Below are positions 9,798-19,264 of a stretch of DNA of 64,000 bases, piece by piece. The position numbers were made by a program, and so were the translations under genes. The stretch covers positions 2,666,001 to 2,730,000 of the forward strand of contig NZ_CANOOQ010000001.1 in assembly GCF_947568225.1 (NCBI RefSeq), written 5' to 3'. This DNA is from Faecalispora anaeroviscerum (GTDB lineage Bacteria > Bacillota > Clostridia > Oscillospirales > Acutalibacteraceae). The notes below the pieces were generated by a model. That model ran no database searches, was not told the origin of the DNA, and saw only the letters and a list, made by a program, of their open reading frames with translations. The number at the start of each line of letters is the position of its first letter. Position 1 is the first letter of the stretch.

Positions 9798-9971
9798 GGC
9801 ACTCCCTCACTTTTGTTTTGATCCATATGTGTGTTTTGGCTGATGCGGCTTTTGGCTCCGCAAAATCGCACAGCGCCCGATTTCCAAGCAGGCGCTGCCG
9901 GCAAGCAGACTTGCAGCAGCGCCCCACTCGGACTCTTGCTATTTCAACAGGACTTCTCAGGGGGAAAGTCC

Positions 9972-11519
9972 TTACTCATAGGAAAGCTGATCAAACACAT
10001 CGTTGCCCAGCGGGTGCGGGGTGTAGCCAGAAAGACCGCTGCGAATGCCAACCAGATTCGGCACGCAGTAGAGCGGAACCCAAACTGCCTTTTCGGTCAG
10101 TGTTTTCTGGAGCTCCGCATAAATCTTCAGCCTTGCTTCGGAGTTTGTCTCCGTACGGGCGGCCTCCAGCTTCTGGTCTACTTCGGGGATATTCGTAAAC
10201 GAACGGTTGCCCGAGGAAGCAGGAACCTTGGAGTTGAACAGCATGTACAGGCTGGTGTCGGGGTCGCCTGTGGTGTTGTTGTAGCTCATGATAAACATTT
10301 TGTAGTCGCCGTTGTTGATCTGCTCAAGCATGGCGGTGGATTCTGCCATGCTGATGGTAACGGTGATCCCCACTTCGGCTAGGTTTGCCTGAATCAGCTG
10401 GGCCTCGGTGTTGCGGGTATCGCCGGAAACAAGGATGGTGGTTTCAAAGCCTTTTTCGTAGCCGGCCTGTTTAAGCAGTTCCTTGGCTTTTGCCGGATTG
10501 TAGTCGTAATGGGTAACATCGTCGGTATAGCCGTTGATTTGCTTGTTCATAACGGAGTCAGTCACCTCACCGTAGCCGGCAGTTGCAACTGTATTGAGGG
10601 ATTTGCGGTCAATCGCGTAGTTGATCGCCTGACGGACCAGGGAGTTGTCAAAGGGCTTTTCCTTCTGGTTAAAGGAAACATATTCAATCTTGGGGCTCAT
10701 GCTGTTGACAAGTTTCGCACTGTCTTCCTTGCTGATTCTGGTAGCATCGGAAGCTGCCACATTCAGGTTCAGGTCAACTTCGCCGGTTTCCAGTGCGATG
10801 GTGCGGGCGGAACCCTCGCTCATCAGCTTAAAGGTGAGAGAGGTGGGTTTTACCGTGCCGCCGAAATAATCTGCGTTTTTCTCCAAAACAATCTTATCGC
10901 CGGAATCCCATTTTACAAACTTGAACGGGCCAGTGCCGACCGGAGAAGCGGAGAACTTATCCCCGGCTGCTTCCGCCGCCTTCTGGCTTACAATGGAATT
11001 GGCCGTATGACACAGGTTAGACATCAGCGGGGCATAGGGAATGCTCGTTTTGATGGTAACTGTGTAATCATCGTTCGCAGTAACAGAGGCAATGTTAGCT
11101 GTAAAGGACTTTACTTTGGCACTTTTCTGCGCACGTTCAATGCTGTAAACCACATCGCTGGCCTTCATTTCGTCGCCATTGTGGAACTTGACGCCGTGCT
11201 TCAGCTGAAAGGTAACGGAGGTATCAGAGGTGGATTTCCAGCTTTCCGCCAGATCGCCCACGATCTCCATTTTGTCGTTCAGTTTTACAAGGCCGTTATA
11301 CAGCTGACGCATAACATACAGGGAATTGCCGTCCCAGCCGCCCTGAGGATCAAGCGTGACCGCTTCGGCGGCTGTTGCGATGATCAGATCTGTTTTTCCT
11401 TTGCTGGATTCCGATGCGGTGGCCGCGCCGGACGCCCCGCTTGCGGTGGAGGAGCTGCCGCAGGCGGTGGTGCCGAGGAGCATCACACAGGTTAAGAGCA
11501 TGGCTAAAATCCGTTTCAT
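9972..11519 (-). CDS. Extracellular solute-binding lipoprotein of the peptide ABC importer (family 5)
   Basis: The 515-residue lipoprotein captures the substrate outside the membrane. A signal peptide with a lipobox (about residues 1-21, ending LLGTTAC) is followed by a Ser/Ala/Gly-rich linker and the family-5 binding domain; AEAVTLDPQGGWDGNS and the later SWKSTSDTSVTFQLKHGVKF are typical. I chose ATG 11519, with GGAG seven bases upstream, over the ORF start at 11561. Family 5 proteins bind di- or oligopeptides, nickel or opines; the neighbouring amidohydrolases suggest an amide-bonded ligand. Confidence 0.93.
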   Translation of the reverse strand: MKRILAMLLTCVMLLGTTACGSSSTASGASGAATASESSKGKTDLIIATAAEAVTLDPQGGWDGNSLYVMRQLYNGLVKLNDKMEIVGDLAESWKSTSDTSVTFQLKHGVKFHNGDEMKASDVVYSIERAQKSAKVKSFTANIASVTANDDYTVTIKTSIPYAPLMSNLCHTANSIVSQKAAEAAGDKFSASPVGTGPFKFVKWDSGDKIVLEKNADYFGGTVKPTSLTFKLMSEGSARTIALETGEVDLNLNVAASDATRISKEDSAKLVNSMSPKIEYVSFNQKEKPFDNSLVRQAINYAIDRKSLNTVATAGYGEVTDSVMNKQINGYTDDVTHYDYNPAKAKELLKQAGYEKGFETTILVSGDTRNTEAQLIQANLAEVGITVTISMAESTAMLEQINNGDYKMFIMSYNNTTGDPDTSLYMLFNSKVPASSGNRSFTNIPEVDQKLEAARTETNSEARLKIYAELQKTLTEKAVWVPLYCVPNLVGIRSGLSGYTPHPLGNDVFDQLSYE

Positions 11520-11696
11520 AACATTTCTCCTTTTTCTTTTCTTGCTAATATCATAATTCACCTTAAAAAGCCTACCGATTTCCTTCCCTGCCGAAGGCGG
11601 GGAGGAAAATTTCCGCTTTTATGGCAGGTTTTCTAGGCGAATAGACTGTATTGCATGCTGCCGCACAGCGACAGGAAGGATGGGGAAATTGGGAGG

Positions 11697-12848
11697 CTAC
11701 TGCATACTGTTCAAAACCTGCTGATCGGTAATCAGACCGATGGCGGTGAGCACCATGGCCTTGACCGCCTTGATCACGTAGATATTCCCCGGCACGCCGC
11801 CCGCGGCCTCCCGGAATGCGGCGGTGTGGGTGTTTTCCTTGGCCAGGAACAAATGCCCGTGAATCGCCGGCAGGCGCTGGGTGACGTTGCCCATATCCGT
11901 GCTGCCGATTCCGTGGTCGCGGTAGCGCGGGATGACGGTTTCGCCCAGGTGCCCAAATGCGGCCGCCATATGCTTTTCGAGCGTTTTGTTATTTTGCACT
12001 GGCTCGTAGGCAAAGGTTTTTTCGGATTCTACCGTTACGCCAAACGCTTTTGCGGCACACTCGGCACAGTTTTCCACAATAGCGATCAGCTCCTGATGAT
12101 AATTGACGTCGTCGCTGCGTACATTATACTTCAATTCTGCAAAATCCGGTATCACATTAGTCGCTTCTCCGCCATGGGTAATATTGGGAAATACCCGGCT
12201 GTAATCGCGGAACTGGCTTCGCCAGGCGTTAACCATGTTCACCGTTTCCATGGCGGCGGCCAGCGCGTTCGCGCCGAGCCACGGGCTGGCGGCACAGTGG
12301 GCGCTGCGCCCGTGAAAACGGAAGGTGATCGTCTGCCCGGCCAGAGACCAATCCTCCACCATGGTGGAGTCACAGGGGTGAATCATCATGGCGTAGTCGA
12401 TGCCGTCGAACATCCCGGCGTCGAGCATCTTAATCTTGCCGCCACCGCCTTCTTCCGCGGGCGTGCCGAGGAAAATGCTATTTGCGGGCAGATCGCACTG
12501 GCATACCAGCTCATCGAACACGATGGCCGCCCAAACGCCGGAGGCCGCGATCAGATTGTGGCCGCAGGCGTGCCCGTTCGGCAAGGCGTCGAATTCCGAA
12601 ATAAACGCAATGTTCAGTGTATCGCTCCGCGGCTTATGCTCCGCCCGGATGGCCGTTTGCAGTTCCCCGGTTCCGCGAACCGATGAAAAGCCATGTGCCT
12701 TTATAGTGTCCTCTAGAAGCCTCGCGGATTGGAACTCCTGAAACGCCAATTCCGGATTTTCAAATATAGTATGGCTGATCGTAAGTATTTCGGGGGCCAG
12801 CTCGTCCACTCGCTGCTCGGCCCGTCTGATCAGGTCTTCCTGCATCAT
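11697..12848 (-). CDS. M20 family amidohydrolase (M20D, N-acyl amino acid / amidohydrolase type)
   Basis: This roughly 383-residue cytoplasmic metal-dependent hydrolase splits an amide bond, typically freeing an amino acid from an acyl or aminobenzoyl group. The GHACGHNL motif (about residue 88) carries metal ligands, TPAEEGGGGKIKM holds the catalytic glutamates (about 128), and GRSAHCAASPW lies in the dimerisation part. Of three in-frame ATGs I prefer 12848, with GGAAG nine bases upstream. The gene follows another amidohydrolase by 37 bases and precedes the importer, so the two probably act in sequence on the imported compound. Confidence 0.85.
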   Translation of the reverse strand: MMQEDLIRRAEQRVDELAPEILTISHTIFENPELAFQEFQSARLLEDTIKAHGFSSVRGTGELQTAIRAEHKPRSDTLNIAFISEFDALPNGHACGHNLIAASGVWAAIVFDELVCQCDLPANSIFLGTPAEEGGGGKIKMLDAGMFDGIDYAMMIHPCDSTMVEDWSLAGQTITFRFHGRSAHCAASPWLGANALAAAMETVNMVNAWRSQFRDYSRVFPNITHGGEATNVIPDFAELKYNVRSDDVNYHQELIAIVENCAECAAKAFGVTVESEKTFAYEPVQNNKTLEKHMAAAFGHLGETVIPRYRDHGIGSTDMGNVTQRLPAIHGHLFLAKENTHTAAFREAAGGVPGNIYVIKAVKAMVLTAIGLITDQQVLNSMQ

Positions 12849-12885
12849 TGCTGTTTCTTCCTTCCTCCGGATTTGCATGTAACGG

Positions 12886-14073
12886 TTACTTGCAGGGGAT
12901 TCCGTCCTTCCAGGTCTGTGTCACATGGGCGAGGCCATCCAGACTTTTTGTCAGGTCGCCGTCAAACGCCGCGATATTTGCAATGCGTCCAACCTCCAGA
13001 AGACCCATGTCGTCGCGCTTCGCGATCTTTGCGTTCGTACCGGTCGCGCGGCCGATTGCCTCGACCGAGCCTTCACCGAGTGTATCCGCGATCATGGCAA
13101 TTTCGTCACGGAGCGTGCCGGCGGTGTCGGTGCCCGCGCCGATCAGAATGCCTGCCGCCTTGGCCCAGCGCATGCCCTGTTCTTGCTTGCTGAACACGCG
13201 CTCTTGGAGCATATCCCAGTATTTTGCGTTGGGGCCGGCCTTTGCCGCCCCACGGATTCCCGTCATGGTTGGGTTCAGGTGGGTTCTGCGCTTGGCCATC
13301 TCTTCAATCAGGTCCTCGCTCATCATGCAGCCGTGTTCAATATGGTCGATTCCGGCGAACACTGCGCGGCGGATTCCCTCGTTGGAATAGGCGTGGATCG
13401 CGCAGTCCCGACCCAGATCGTGCGCAGCATCGGCGCCGGCGCGGAGTTCCTCGAGTGTGAACTGCGGAATGCTGGGGTCCTCCTCCGGAAAATGCTCCAG
13501 CCCCCCACTGCCCATAAATTTAATAATATCGGCGCCCTTGTTGCACTGGATGCGCACGGCGCGGCGTACCGCATCAGGGCCGTCGCATTCCATGCTCTGG
13601 CGGTAACAATGGCCGCCGGTAATGCTCAGGGACATGCCGCATGTGCTGATATATGGCCCCATGACAAGCCCTTCGTTGATCGCCTGCCGCAGATTGATGC
13701 AGGTGTAGCCGGTCAGGCCCTGGTCGCGCACATAGGTAATGCCTTCGTCTTTGAGGTAGCTGAGCATGTTGACGTAGCTGTGCAGAATCAGGTAAGGCTG
13801 ATCGTTGGCCATTAGCTTGGTGGCGCATTCGCCGAAGGTTTTGCCGGGTGTTGGGAAACGTAGCGATTTGCGGCTGATATGGTCGTGAATGTTCATCAGG
13901 CCGGGGGTCAGGGTGACGGAGGCGTCAAATTCCTCGGTGTTTTCCGGTGTGGCGTCGCCGGGCTTTTGAGAATCTACGTAGGTGATGAATTTTCCGTCAA
14001 AGCCGATCCATGCGGGGCTCAAGACTGTTTTTCCGTCGCCGGTGATCGCTCTGCTGGCGTGAAGATAGGTCAT
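12886..14073 (-). CDS. Metal-dependent amidohydrolase (imidazolonepropionase/prolidase-like)
   Basis: The 395-residue protein is an amidohydrolase-superfamily TIM-barrel enzyme. The metal-binding HDH motif is in NIHDHISRKS (about residue 62), a KFMGSGG strand near 205 may supply the bridging lysine, further histidines occur in CAIHAYSNEG and DHIEHG, and the catalytic aspartate is in GAGTDTAGT (about 315). It resembles the Xaa-Pro dipeptidase/imidazolonepropionase-like subgroup that hydrolyses N-acyl or cyclic amides. Substrate not determinable. It sits 41 bp after the UroD-like gene. Confidence 0.82.
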   Translation of the reverse strand: MTYLHASRAITGDGKTVLSPAWIGFDGKFITYVDSQKPGDATPENTEEFDASVTLTPGLMNIHDHISRKSLRFPTPGKTFGECATKLMANDQPYLILHSYVNMLSYLKDEGITYVRDQGLTGYTCINLRQAINEGLVMGPYISTCGMSLSITGGHCYRQSMECDGPDAVRRAVRIQCNKGADIIKFMGSGGLEHFPEEDPSIPQFTLEELRAGADAAHDLGRDCAIHAYSNEGIRRAVFAGIDHIEHGCMMSEDLIEEMAKRRTHLNPTMTGIRGAAKAGPNAKYWDMLQERVFSKQEQGMRWAKAAGILIGAGTDTAGTLRDEIAMIADTLGEGSVEAIGRATGTNAKIAKRDDMGLLEVGRIANIAAFDGDLTKSLDGLAHVTQTWKDGIPCK

Positions 14074-14114
14074 CTGAAATCACAATCCTCTCTTTAACTT
14101 TTGCTGTGCGCCGC

Positions 14115-15152
14115 TCAGCGCAGAGATTCTTCTACGGTGGCGCGGAATACGCGCAGCTCGTCATCCTGAGTGTGTACGGAAACAGAACAGTCCGGTGCCA
14201 GCAGGAACGGCTGATCCTTCATTTTCTGCAGGGTGGTTCGGGCAAGCTGACCGATCTCTTCGGCCTTGTTCTGGCCAAAGGGACGTTCGTCCACGCCGCC
14301 CATCGCAATTTTGCCGTTCAGCCACGATTTGCTTCCCGCAATCGGCGGGCAGCCGGTTGCGCTGGAGGCCCAGTGGATCATGTCGATCGGCCATGAGGTA
14401 AAGCGTTCCGGGTTGCCTTGAATCCCGCAGGTGTGAATGATGATCTGAGAACCTTTCAGGGCATCCAGAACCATCAGATCATACGGCTCGACGAATTCTT
14501 TCCACTCTTCCATTGTAAAATAACCGGTACGCGCCATGCCAAGGCATGCAAAGAATACGCCGTCAATCCCGGTGGTAATCAGCTTTGAGCAGTAATCTGC
14601 CATCGTTTCCGCTATATTTTTCAGCGCACGCTTCACCTCATCGGGGTGATCAAGGCACAGCTCAATGAGAGGACTTTCCTCTCTGGGGGAGGGACGGTAG
14701 CGTCCGACACTACGCATGCCGCATAGGTTCAGAAGAATGCCGATCGGTGTAAACGCCGATTGGATGATGGGTACATCACCGCCGCTGTCCTGCACGATCA
14801 TCCGGCACATATCCAGCTGCTCCGCAAATACGCCCTGATCCCCCGGTAGTACCAGAACCTTTTCCAGGTCGCGGTAATCGTGAATCAGCGTTTTGGTACG
14901 CGTGGGAACCACGTCGTTGTAGTGGTCGTAGTCGTACTCGTTTCCCCACGCCTCATAGTAGTAAACAGCACGGGGGTTAATCTTCATCACATCCCAGTCG
15001 TATTCCCGCTGGAACTCGAGCAGCTTATCCGCCATTACGCGCGGCCCGCTGTGTTCAAATTCTGTGTGATGACGGTATGCGGTAACCGGTACACGGTCAG
15101 CCAGTTCCCCGTTCATCACAGCACGAAAACGATCGCGTTTCGTCCAAGCCAT
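14115..15152 (-). CDS. Uroporphyrinogen decarboxylase-fold protein (MtaA/CmuA-like methyltransferase family)
   Basis: The 345-residue protein has the UroD fold but not a haem-pathway context. Family features seen are the N-terminal KRDRFRAVMNGELADRVPV, a central FFACLGMARTG segment and the late IIHTCGIQGN with a His-Thr-Cys zinc-ligand pattern, as in corrinoid-dependent MtaA/CmuA methyltransferases. No corrinoid-binding protein is encoded nearby, so a methyl-transfer role is unproven. It is the first gene of the leftward catabolic operon, and a LysR gene diverges from it. Confidence 0.75.
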   Translation of the reverse strand: MAWTKRDRFRAVMNGELADRVPVTAYRHHTEFEHSGPRVMADKLLEFQREYDWDVMKINPRAVYYYEAWGNEYDYDHYNDVVPTRTKTLIHDYRDLEKVLVLPGDQGVFAEQLDMCRMIVQDSGGDVPIIQSAFTPIGILLNLCGMRSVGRYRPSPREESPLIELCLDHPDEVKRALKNIAETMADYCSKLITTGIDGVFFACLGMARTGYFTMEEWKEFVEPYDLMVLDALKGSQIIIHTCGIQGNPERFTSWPIDMIHWASSATGCPPIAGSKSWLNGKIAMGGVDERPFGQNKAEEIGQLARTTLQKMKDQPFLLAPDCSVSVHTQDDELRVFRATVEESLR

Positions 15153-15232
15153 TGATTAAACAACCTTTCTTTCTCCAAAATTTTATCTGCATTCAATCGC
15201 CCGGTGCCGCCGACCCGGGCGGAGGCATTGGG

Positions 15233-15262
15233 TTGTCAAACGTGCTGAGGTTATGCTAAAAT
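15233..15262 (+). promoter_or_regulatory. Probable sigma-A promoter of the divergent LysR gene
   Basis: TTGTCA at 15233-15238 and TAAAAT at 15257-15262 are separated by 18 bases, 25 bases before the GTG start of the LysR gene. The 135-bp gap also has to hold the leftward operon promoter and the LysR binding site; a GC-rich hairpin (GCCCGG/CCGGGC) is visible near 15208-15229. Confidence 0.5.
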
Positions 15263-15287
15263 ACAACAATAAAAAGGAGGGAGCACT

Positions 15288-16226
15288 GTGATCAGCTTTT
15301 TACAGCTTCGCTATTTCATGGTGGTTGCCGATTCCCGCAGTTTTTCTTCTGCGGCAAAGCAGCTTTACATTTCGCAACAGACCCTGAGTGCCCACATTGC
15401 GCAGATGGAAGCGGATCTGGGCGTGATTCTGTTCGAACGCACGCGTCCGCTTACGCTGACGGCGGCTGGGGAACAGCTGTATAAACGCACGGATGAGCTT
15501 TTGTTTCTGCACCGCCAGCTCGAACAGGAAATGTGGAATTTCTCTGAAGGGGAGTGCCAGAACCTGCGTATCGGGATCGCATCCTCCTATGCTCGAACCC
15601 TGCTGCCGCAAATCTTCCCGGATTTGATGAAAAAGTGTCCTTATGTAAAGCTGGAGCTTTACGAGAGAAATTTTTCAGATTTAAGTGAACTGCTGCAAAA
15701 GCACAAGGTCGATATGATCATGACGCGGCCACCGTACCCAAATAATACAGTGGTGGTACCCGTGCTAGAAGAAACGATCAGCATTTATGCGCCGATGACC
15801 TCTTTAGAGAATGTATTTCACGACGATGCGCAGGAGGTTGCGCTTGCACTTTCCCGCTCTGCGGAGATCGAGCTTCTGAAGGAATGTCCTTTCATTCTCC
15901 CGCGAACGGGCAGTGTTCGTGACTCTTGCAACGAGCTGTTCCGGATCCATCAGATCAGCCCCCGTATTGTGACGGAAACAGATTTTTTGGAGACGGCCAT
16001 CGCCTTTTGCCGGGCTGGTATGGGAATCACCCTGTCGCCTACGGGGATGCTGCAGGATCTGACGCGGCAAACCTCCGCAGAAGAATTGCTGGGGATTTAC
16101 CCCATCAACGAGAGAGACACCCGCCGCAGTCTGGCCATCTGCTATTTGGACCGTGCGGTTGTTTCACGCTCCATGCAGCAGTTCATTTCTGTCACGAAAA
16201 CGAAGCTCGGCCAACGCATTTTTTAA
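15288..16226 (+). CDS. LysR-family transcriptional regulator
   Basis: The 312-residue protein has the LysR helix-turn-helix in its first 60 residues (SFSSAAKQLYISQQTLSAHI) and a substrate-binding effector domain in the rest. The start is GTG at 15288 with AAGGAGG upstream. It diverges from the amidohydrolase/peptide-importer operon across 135 bp, the usual arrangement for a LysR activator of its neighbour. The effector is probably the imported substrate or a product, which is inference. Confidence 0.92.
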   Translation: MISFLQLRYFMVVADSRSFSSAAKQLYISQQTLSAHIAQMEADLGVILFERTRPLTLTAAGEQLYKRTDELLFLHRQLEQEMWNFSEGECQNLRIGIASSYARTLLPQIFPDLMKKCPYVKLELYERNFSDLSELLQKHKVDMIMTRPPYPNNTVVVPVLEETISIYAPMTSLENVFHDDAQEVALALSRSAEIELLKECPFILPRTGSVRDSCNELFRIHQISPRIVTETDFLETAIAFCRAGMGITLSPTGMLQDLTRQTSAEELLGIYPINERDTRRSLAICYLDRAVVSRSMQQFISVTKTKLGQRIF

Positions 16227-16237
16227 CAAATCAGAGA

Positions 16238-16285
16238 GCGGCAGACAAAGAGATTGCTGGTTCAGCCAACGCCTTTGTTTGCCGC
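16238..16285. repeat. Hairpin repeat, copy 1
   Basis: Thirteen-base arms (GCGGCAGACAAAG and CTTTGTTTGCCGC, one G-T mismatch) enclose a segment with its own small stem around TTCAGCCAAC. It lies 12 bases after the LysR stop codon and may act as its terminator. A second copy with the same inner TTCAGCCAAC lies at 16861. Confidence 0.7.
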
Positions 16286-16860
16286 TGTTGTTTGATCTGA
16301 ACTGCGCGGAGTTGGCTAAATTGGAACAAGTTCCAATTTCTGAGTCCCATTCTATCAGATAAAACAAGGAAATCAAGCAGTTTTTGCCTTGATATTCACA
16401 GGCATATACTTGTAATTTCCGGCATTTCTCCCCAAAATGAAAATTTTTGGGGAAAATTCGGAGTTCCGGGTCGCTTCGGCCTGCAGAAGAGCCTAGGAGC
16501 GATAATCGATGCGGATTTTGTGCGGAAAACTTCCTTGCGGGTTTCCTTTGGGAGAAAGCGGCGACTGTCCTAAAGCTGAAAAGAAAGATTTTTAAAAAGG
16601 CTTTGACTTTTATTCATTTTAATCATATATGAATTTATTATTTAATACAGTACTACGTTTTTAAAATGATGTCAAGGAAGGCCTTCTCCAATTTTTAAAT
16701 GTAAAGCAAAAAAAGAATATGCTGTTTTTGCATGTAAAATGAAAATTCAGTATGCAACAGAGAATGCCCGCTGCATACATTCCAAATATCTGGGCGAAGG
16801 GGGGGCAGTGTTGCTTGTGGGGAAAAACAGTACCAGTCTGTGTTTGGATGGGAAATGAAA

Positions 16861-16910
16861 AACGGCAAACAAAGCAGTGACTGATTCAGCCAACTTCTTT
16901 GCTTGCCGTT
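16861..16910. repeat. Hairpin repeat, copy 2
   Basis: Arms AACGGCAAACAAAG and CTTTGCTTGCCGTT surround a middle part with TGATTCAGCCAAC, closely matching the hairpin at 16238-16285. The two copies are about 620 bp apart in the same orientation and bracket a gene-free segment. Confidence 0.7.
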
Positions 16911-17143
16911 TGTATTTCCTATTGGAGGGGTATGCCCTATATTAGTTTATATTTTATCATACAAGACACACGGGATAAAACCGTATTTTGATTGTACAGC
17001 ACAGGAAAAATGGTGTATATTCGTTTGTATATTACGGGATTCAATATCAAAATTTGCGATTTGGAAAGCACTGCAACTTTTTTTGTGCGGTTATAATAAA
17101 AATAAAAACTCGTTCCCCACGAATTTTGGGGGCAGAAAACTTG

Positions 17144-17183
17144 GCTGAACGGCGCTTTTTTAGTACTGAAAGCGCCGTTCAGC
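17144..17183. terminator. Perfect hairpin terminator downstream of the second LysR gene
   Basis: Fifteen-base perfect arms (GCTGAACGGCGCTTT and its complement) flank a ten-base loop. It lies 28 bases past the stop of the leftward LysR gene; a TTTT run follows on the minus strand. Confidence 0.8.
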
Positions 17184-17211
17184 ATAAAAATCTTCATTTA
17201 TAGTGTTTTTA

Positions 17212-18132
17212 TCAAATTAACCGGAGCGCCAGCTCCGTAAAGCTCGAGATTGTACTCCATTGATATGCCTGCTTGAGCCACCCAAATCGGATTTGATACC
17301 GCGTAGAATCGCTGAAGTGAAAGACCCTCAAGCTGGAGATCTCGTTTTCGGAAAGGGCGGTGCGGACTAATTTTTCGGGGCAGAAGCAGGCGCCCAGGCC
17401 TCTTGCGCAGAGATCCAAAAGTGTTTCGATGTTCCTGGCCTGCGCTTTTACAGAGGGAATAAAATCCGCCTGCGCGATCAGATGACGGCCGATTTTTCCA
17501 GCGATGTCCTCCCGGCTGTTGAACAAGAAAGGACAATTGGAAAGAACAGACAGATCCTGTTCGGACTGAATTTTTTGGATCACAGCGTCTGTTTTCTCCC
17601 CGTAAATCCGGCGCAGAAGCTGTTCCGCAATTAGCAGAATAACCTCTTCTTCGTAAAAATCCATCAGCTCCACACCCGGCATCCGGCTGGTGAAATTGGC
17701 AATTGCCAGATCAATTTCGGCCTTGAGCAGGTTTTGCTGTAATTCGTCGTTTTTGGCTTCCACTACCTGTACGGTAATCTGGGGGTGGATTTTCTGGTAT
17801 TCGTTGATCAGCGCCGGCATAATGGCGCGGCCCCGAGTGTATGCAATGCCCACGCGCAGAACGCCCTTCTGGTTTTGAGAAATGTCGCTAAACTCCTGCT
17901 CCATGGAACGGTATTTTCGCTGAAAATCCAGAGCGTACTGCAAAAAGACCTCTCCGGCGTAGGTAAGCTTCAACGGGCTGTGCCGAAGGAACAGCTGGCA
18001 CCCCAGCTCGCGTTCCACCACGGCAATATGAGCGCTTAGTGTTTGCTGGGTAATATGCAGCTGGTCGGCGGCTTTGGTAAAGCTCCGTTCTCTGGCTGTC
18101 GTTGTAAAATAAGTCATGCTTAAAAAGTTCAA
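17212..18132 (-). CDS. LysR-family transcriptional regulator
   Basis: The 306-residue LysR regulator has a helix-turn-helix in the first 60 residues (SFTKAADQLHITQQTLSAHI) and a C-terminal effector domain. The start is TTG at 18132 with AGGAGG seven bases upstream. It diverges from an AEC-family carrier gene, whose promoter region contains a perfect palindrome (18153-18170), so it most likely controls that carrier. Its helix-turn-helix is closely related to that of the LysR gene at 15288. Confidence 0.92.
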   Translation of the reverse strand: MNFLSMTYFTTTARERSFTKAADQLHITQQTLSAHIAVVERELGCQLFLRHSPLKLTYAGEVFLQYALDFQRKYRSMEQEFSDISQNQKGVLRVGIAYTRGRAIMPALINEYQKIHPQITVQVVEAKNDELQQNLLKAEIDLAIANFTSRMPGVELMDFYEEEVILLIAEQLLRRIYGEKTDAVIQKIQSEQDLSVLSNCPFLFNSREDIAGKIGRHLIAQADFIPSVKAQARNIETLLDLCARGLGACFCPEKLVRTALSENEISSLRVFHFSDSTRYQIRFGWLKQAYQWSTISSFTELALRLI

Positions 18133-18152
18133 CTGCCGCCCTCCTGAAAAAT

Positions 18153-18170
18153 TACAGTATTTATACTGTA
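18153..18170. promoter_or_regulatory. Probable LysR operator, perfect palindrome
   Basis: TACAGTAT and ATACTGTA face each other with two bases between them, 20 bases upstream of the LysR start codon in the divergent region. A further related half (ATACAGTA) is near 18228. The AT-rich dyad in this place fits a LysR regulatory site. Confidence 0.6.
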
Positions 18171-18349
18171 TTATATATCAAAAATAACAGTTATACAATA
18201 AGCTGTTTTTCTTCTATACTTTCAATATACAGTAAAAGCATTTAAAACCGCCGGTTCTTTCCCGTCGAAGACAGAGAAAGAATTGAAAAAATGTTTTACA
18301 TACCGACACATACCGATTTGCTTTTATGAAAGAGAGGCTGTGAATACAT

Positions 18350-19264
18350 ATGGAAGTTATCGACCTGTTTAATTTGCAGGGGAACCTGTTTATAATGATC
18401 CTGGCCGGCATTGTGCTGAAACGCCGCGGGATTATTGACGAGCCCGGAAAAAAGTGCCTTACCGATCTGTGCGTAAGCATTATCATTCCTTGCAATATTA
18501 TTAAATCGTGCCTGATCGCCTTTGATGCTTCCGTGCTCAAAGCGTGCAGCGTACTGCTGATTGTTGGTGTTTTACTGCAGCTGCTGTGCGTTTTTTTGAA
18601 CCGGTTTCTGTTCAACCATTATAATGAGCAGCAGAAAAAGGTGCTGCAATACTGCACAATCGTATCGAACGGCGGCTTTTTGGGGAACCCGATTGCCGAG
18701 GGTGTTTACGGTAACCTGGGGCTGCTGTACGCGTCAATCTTTTTAATCCCGATGCGGGTTGTCATGTGGTCAGCCGGAACGTCTTATTTCGTGGCGGGTT
18801 CCACAGACCGGAAAAAGGTCATCCGCAATATCCTCACGCACCCGTGCCTTGTGGCGGTCTATATTGGTCTGTTTCTGATGATGACACAGATTCAACTGCC
18901 TGCCCTTCTTGTTTCCTCCATTAAAAATATTGGAAACTGCAACTCCGCCATCACCATGTTTATCATCGGGACCATACTGGCTGATGTCAACATTAAGACT
19001 ATAGTGAACAAAACCACACTCCAGTTCAGTGTGCTTCGCCTGGTCTTGCTGCCGATGATTGCCTTGGCCTTCGGCTGGCTGTTTGGGCTGGAGCCCACCG
19101 CAACGGGTGTTGCGGTGATTATGACGGGGATGCCGGCGGGTGCGACGGCGGCGATTTTTGCCGCACGGTACAACAGCGACGCGCCCTTTGCGACAAAATG
19201 CGTTGTGCTGACCACGCTGCTTTCTATGGTGACGATCCCAATCTGGTGTTATATCATCGGCTAA
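18350..19264 (+). CDS. AEC-family (auxin efflux carrier-like) transporter
   Basis: The 304-residue membrane protein has about ten hydrophobic helices in two halves with the AEC pattern, including SNGGFLGNPIAEGVYG in the fourth to fifth helix region (about residues 103-118) and the C-terminal MTGMPAGATAAIFAARYN. Bacterial members carry malate, malonate or other organic acids. It is controlled by a divergent LysR gene. The ATG at 18350 has a weak AGAGAGG site 12 bases upstream. Substrate unknown. Confidence 0.87.
   Translation: MEVIDLFNLQGNLFIMILAGIVLKRRGIIDEPGKKCLTDLCVSIIIPCNIIKSCLIAFDASVLKACSVLLIVGVLLQLLCVFLNRFLFNHYNEQQKKVLQYCTIVSNGGFLGNPIAEGVYGNLGLLYASIFLIPMRVVMWSAGTSYFVAGSTDRKKVIRNILTHPCLVAVYIGLFLMMTQIQLPALLVSSIKNIGNCNSAITMFIIGTILADVNIKTIVNKTTLQFSVLRLVLLPMIALAFGWLFGLEPTATGVAVIMTGMPAGATAAIFAARYNSDAPFATKCVVLTTLLSMVTIPIWCYIIG

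Larger units (their letters stand above)
16227..17143. other. Gene-free interval between two convergent LysR genes
   Basis: This stretch of more than 900 bases holds no convincing gene. The short ORFs in it lack ribosome binding sites and family likeness. It contains two related hairpins (16238-16285 and 16861-16910, listed separately) and is AT-rich around 16590-16740. Confidence 0.6.

Noticed and set aside
16903..17203. Small ORFs on both strands between the LysR genes
   Set aside because: They are AT-rich, overlap each other, lack ribosome binding sites and cross the terminator hairpin at 17144.
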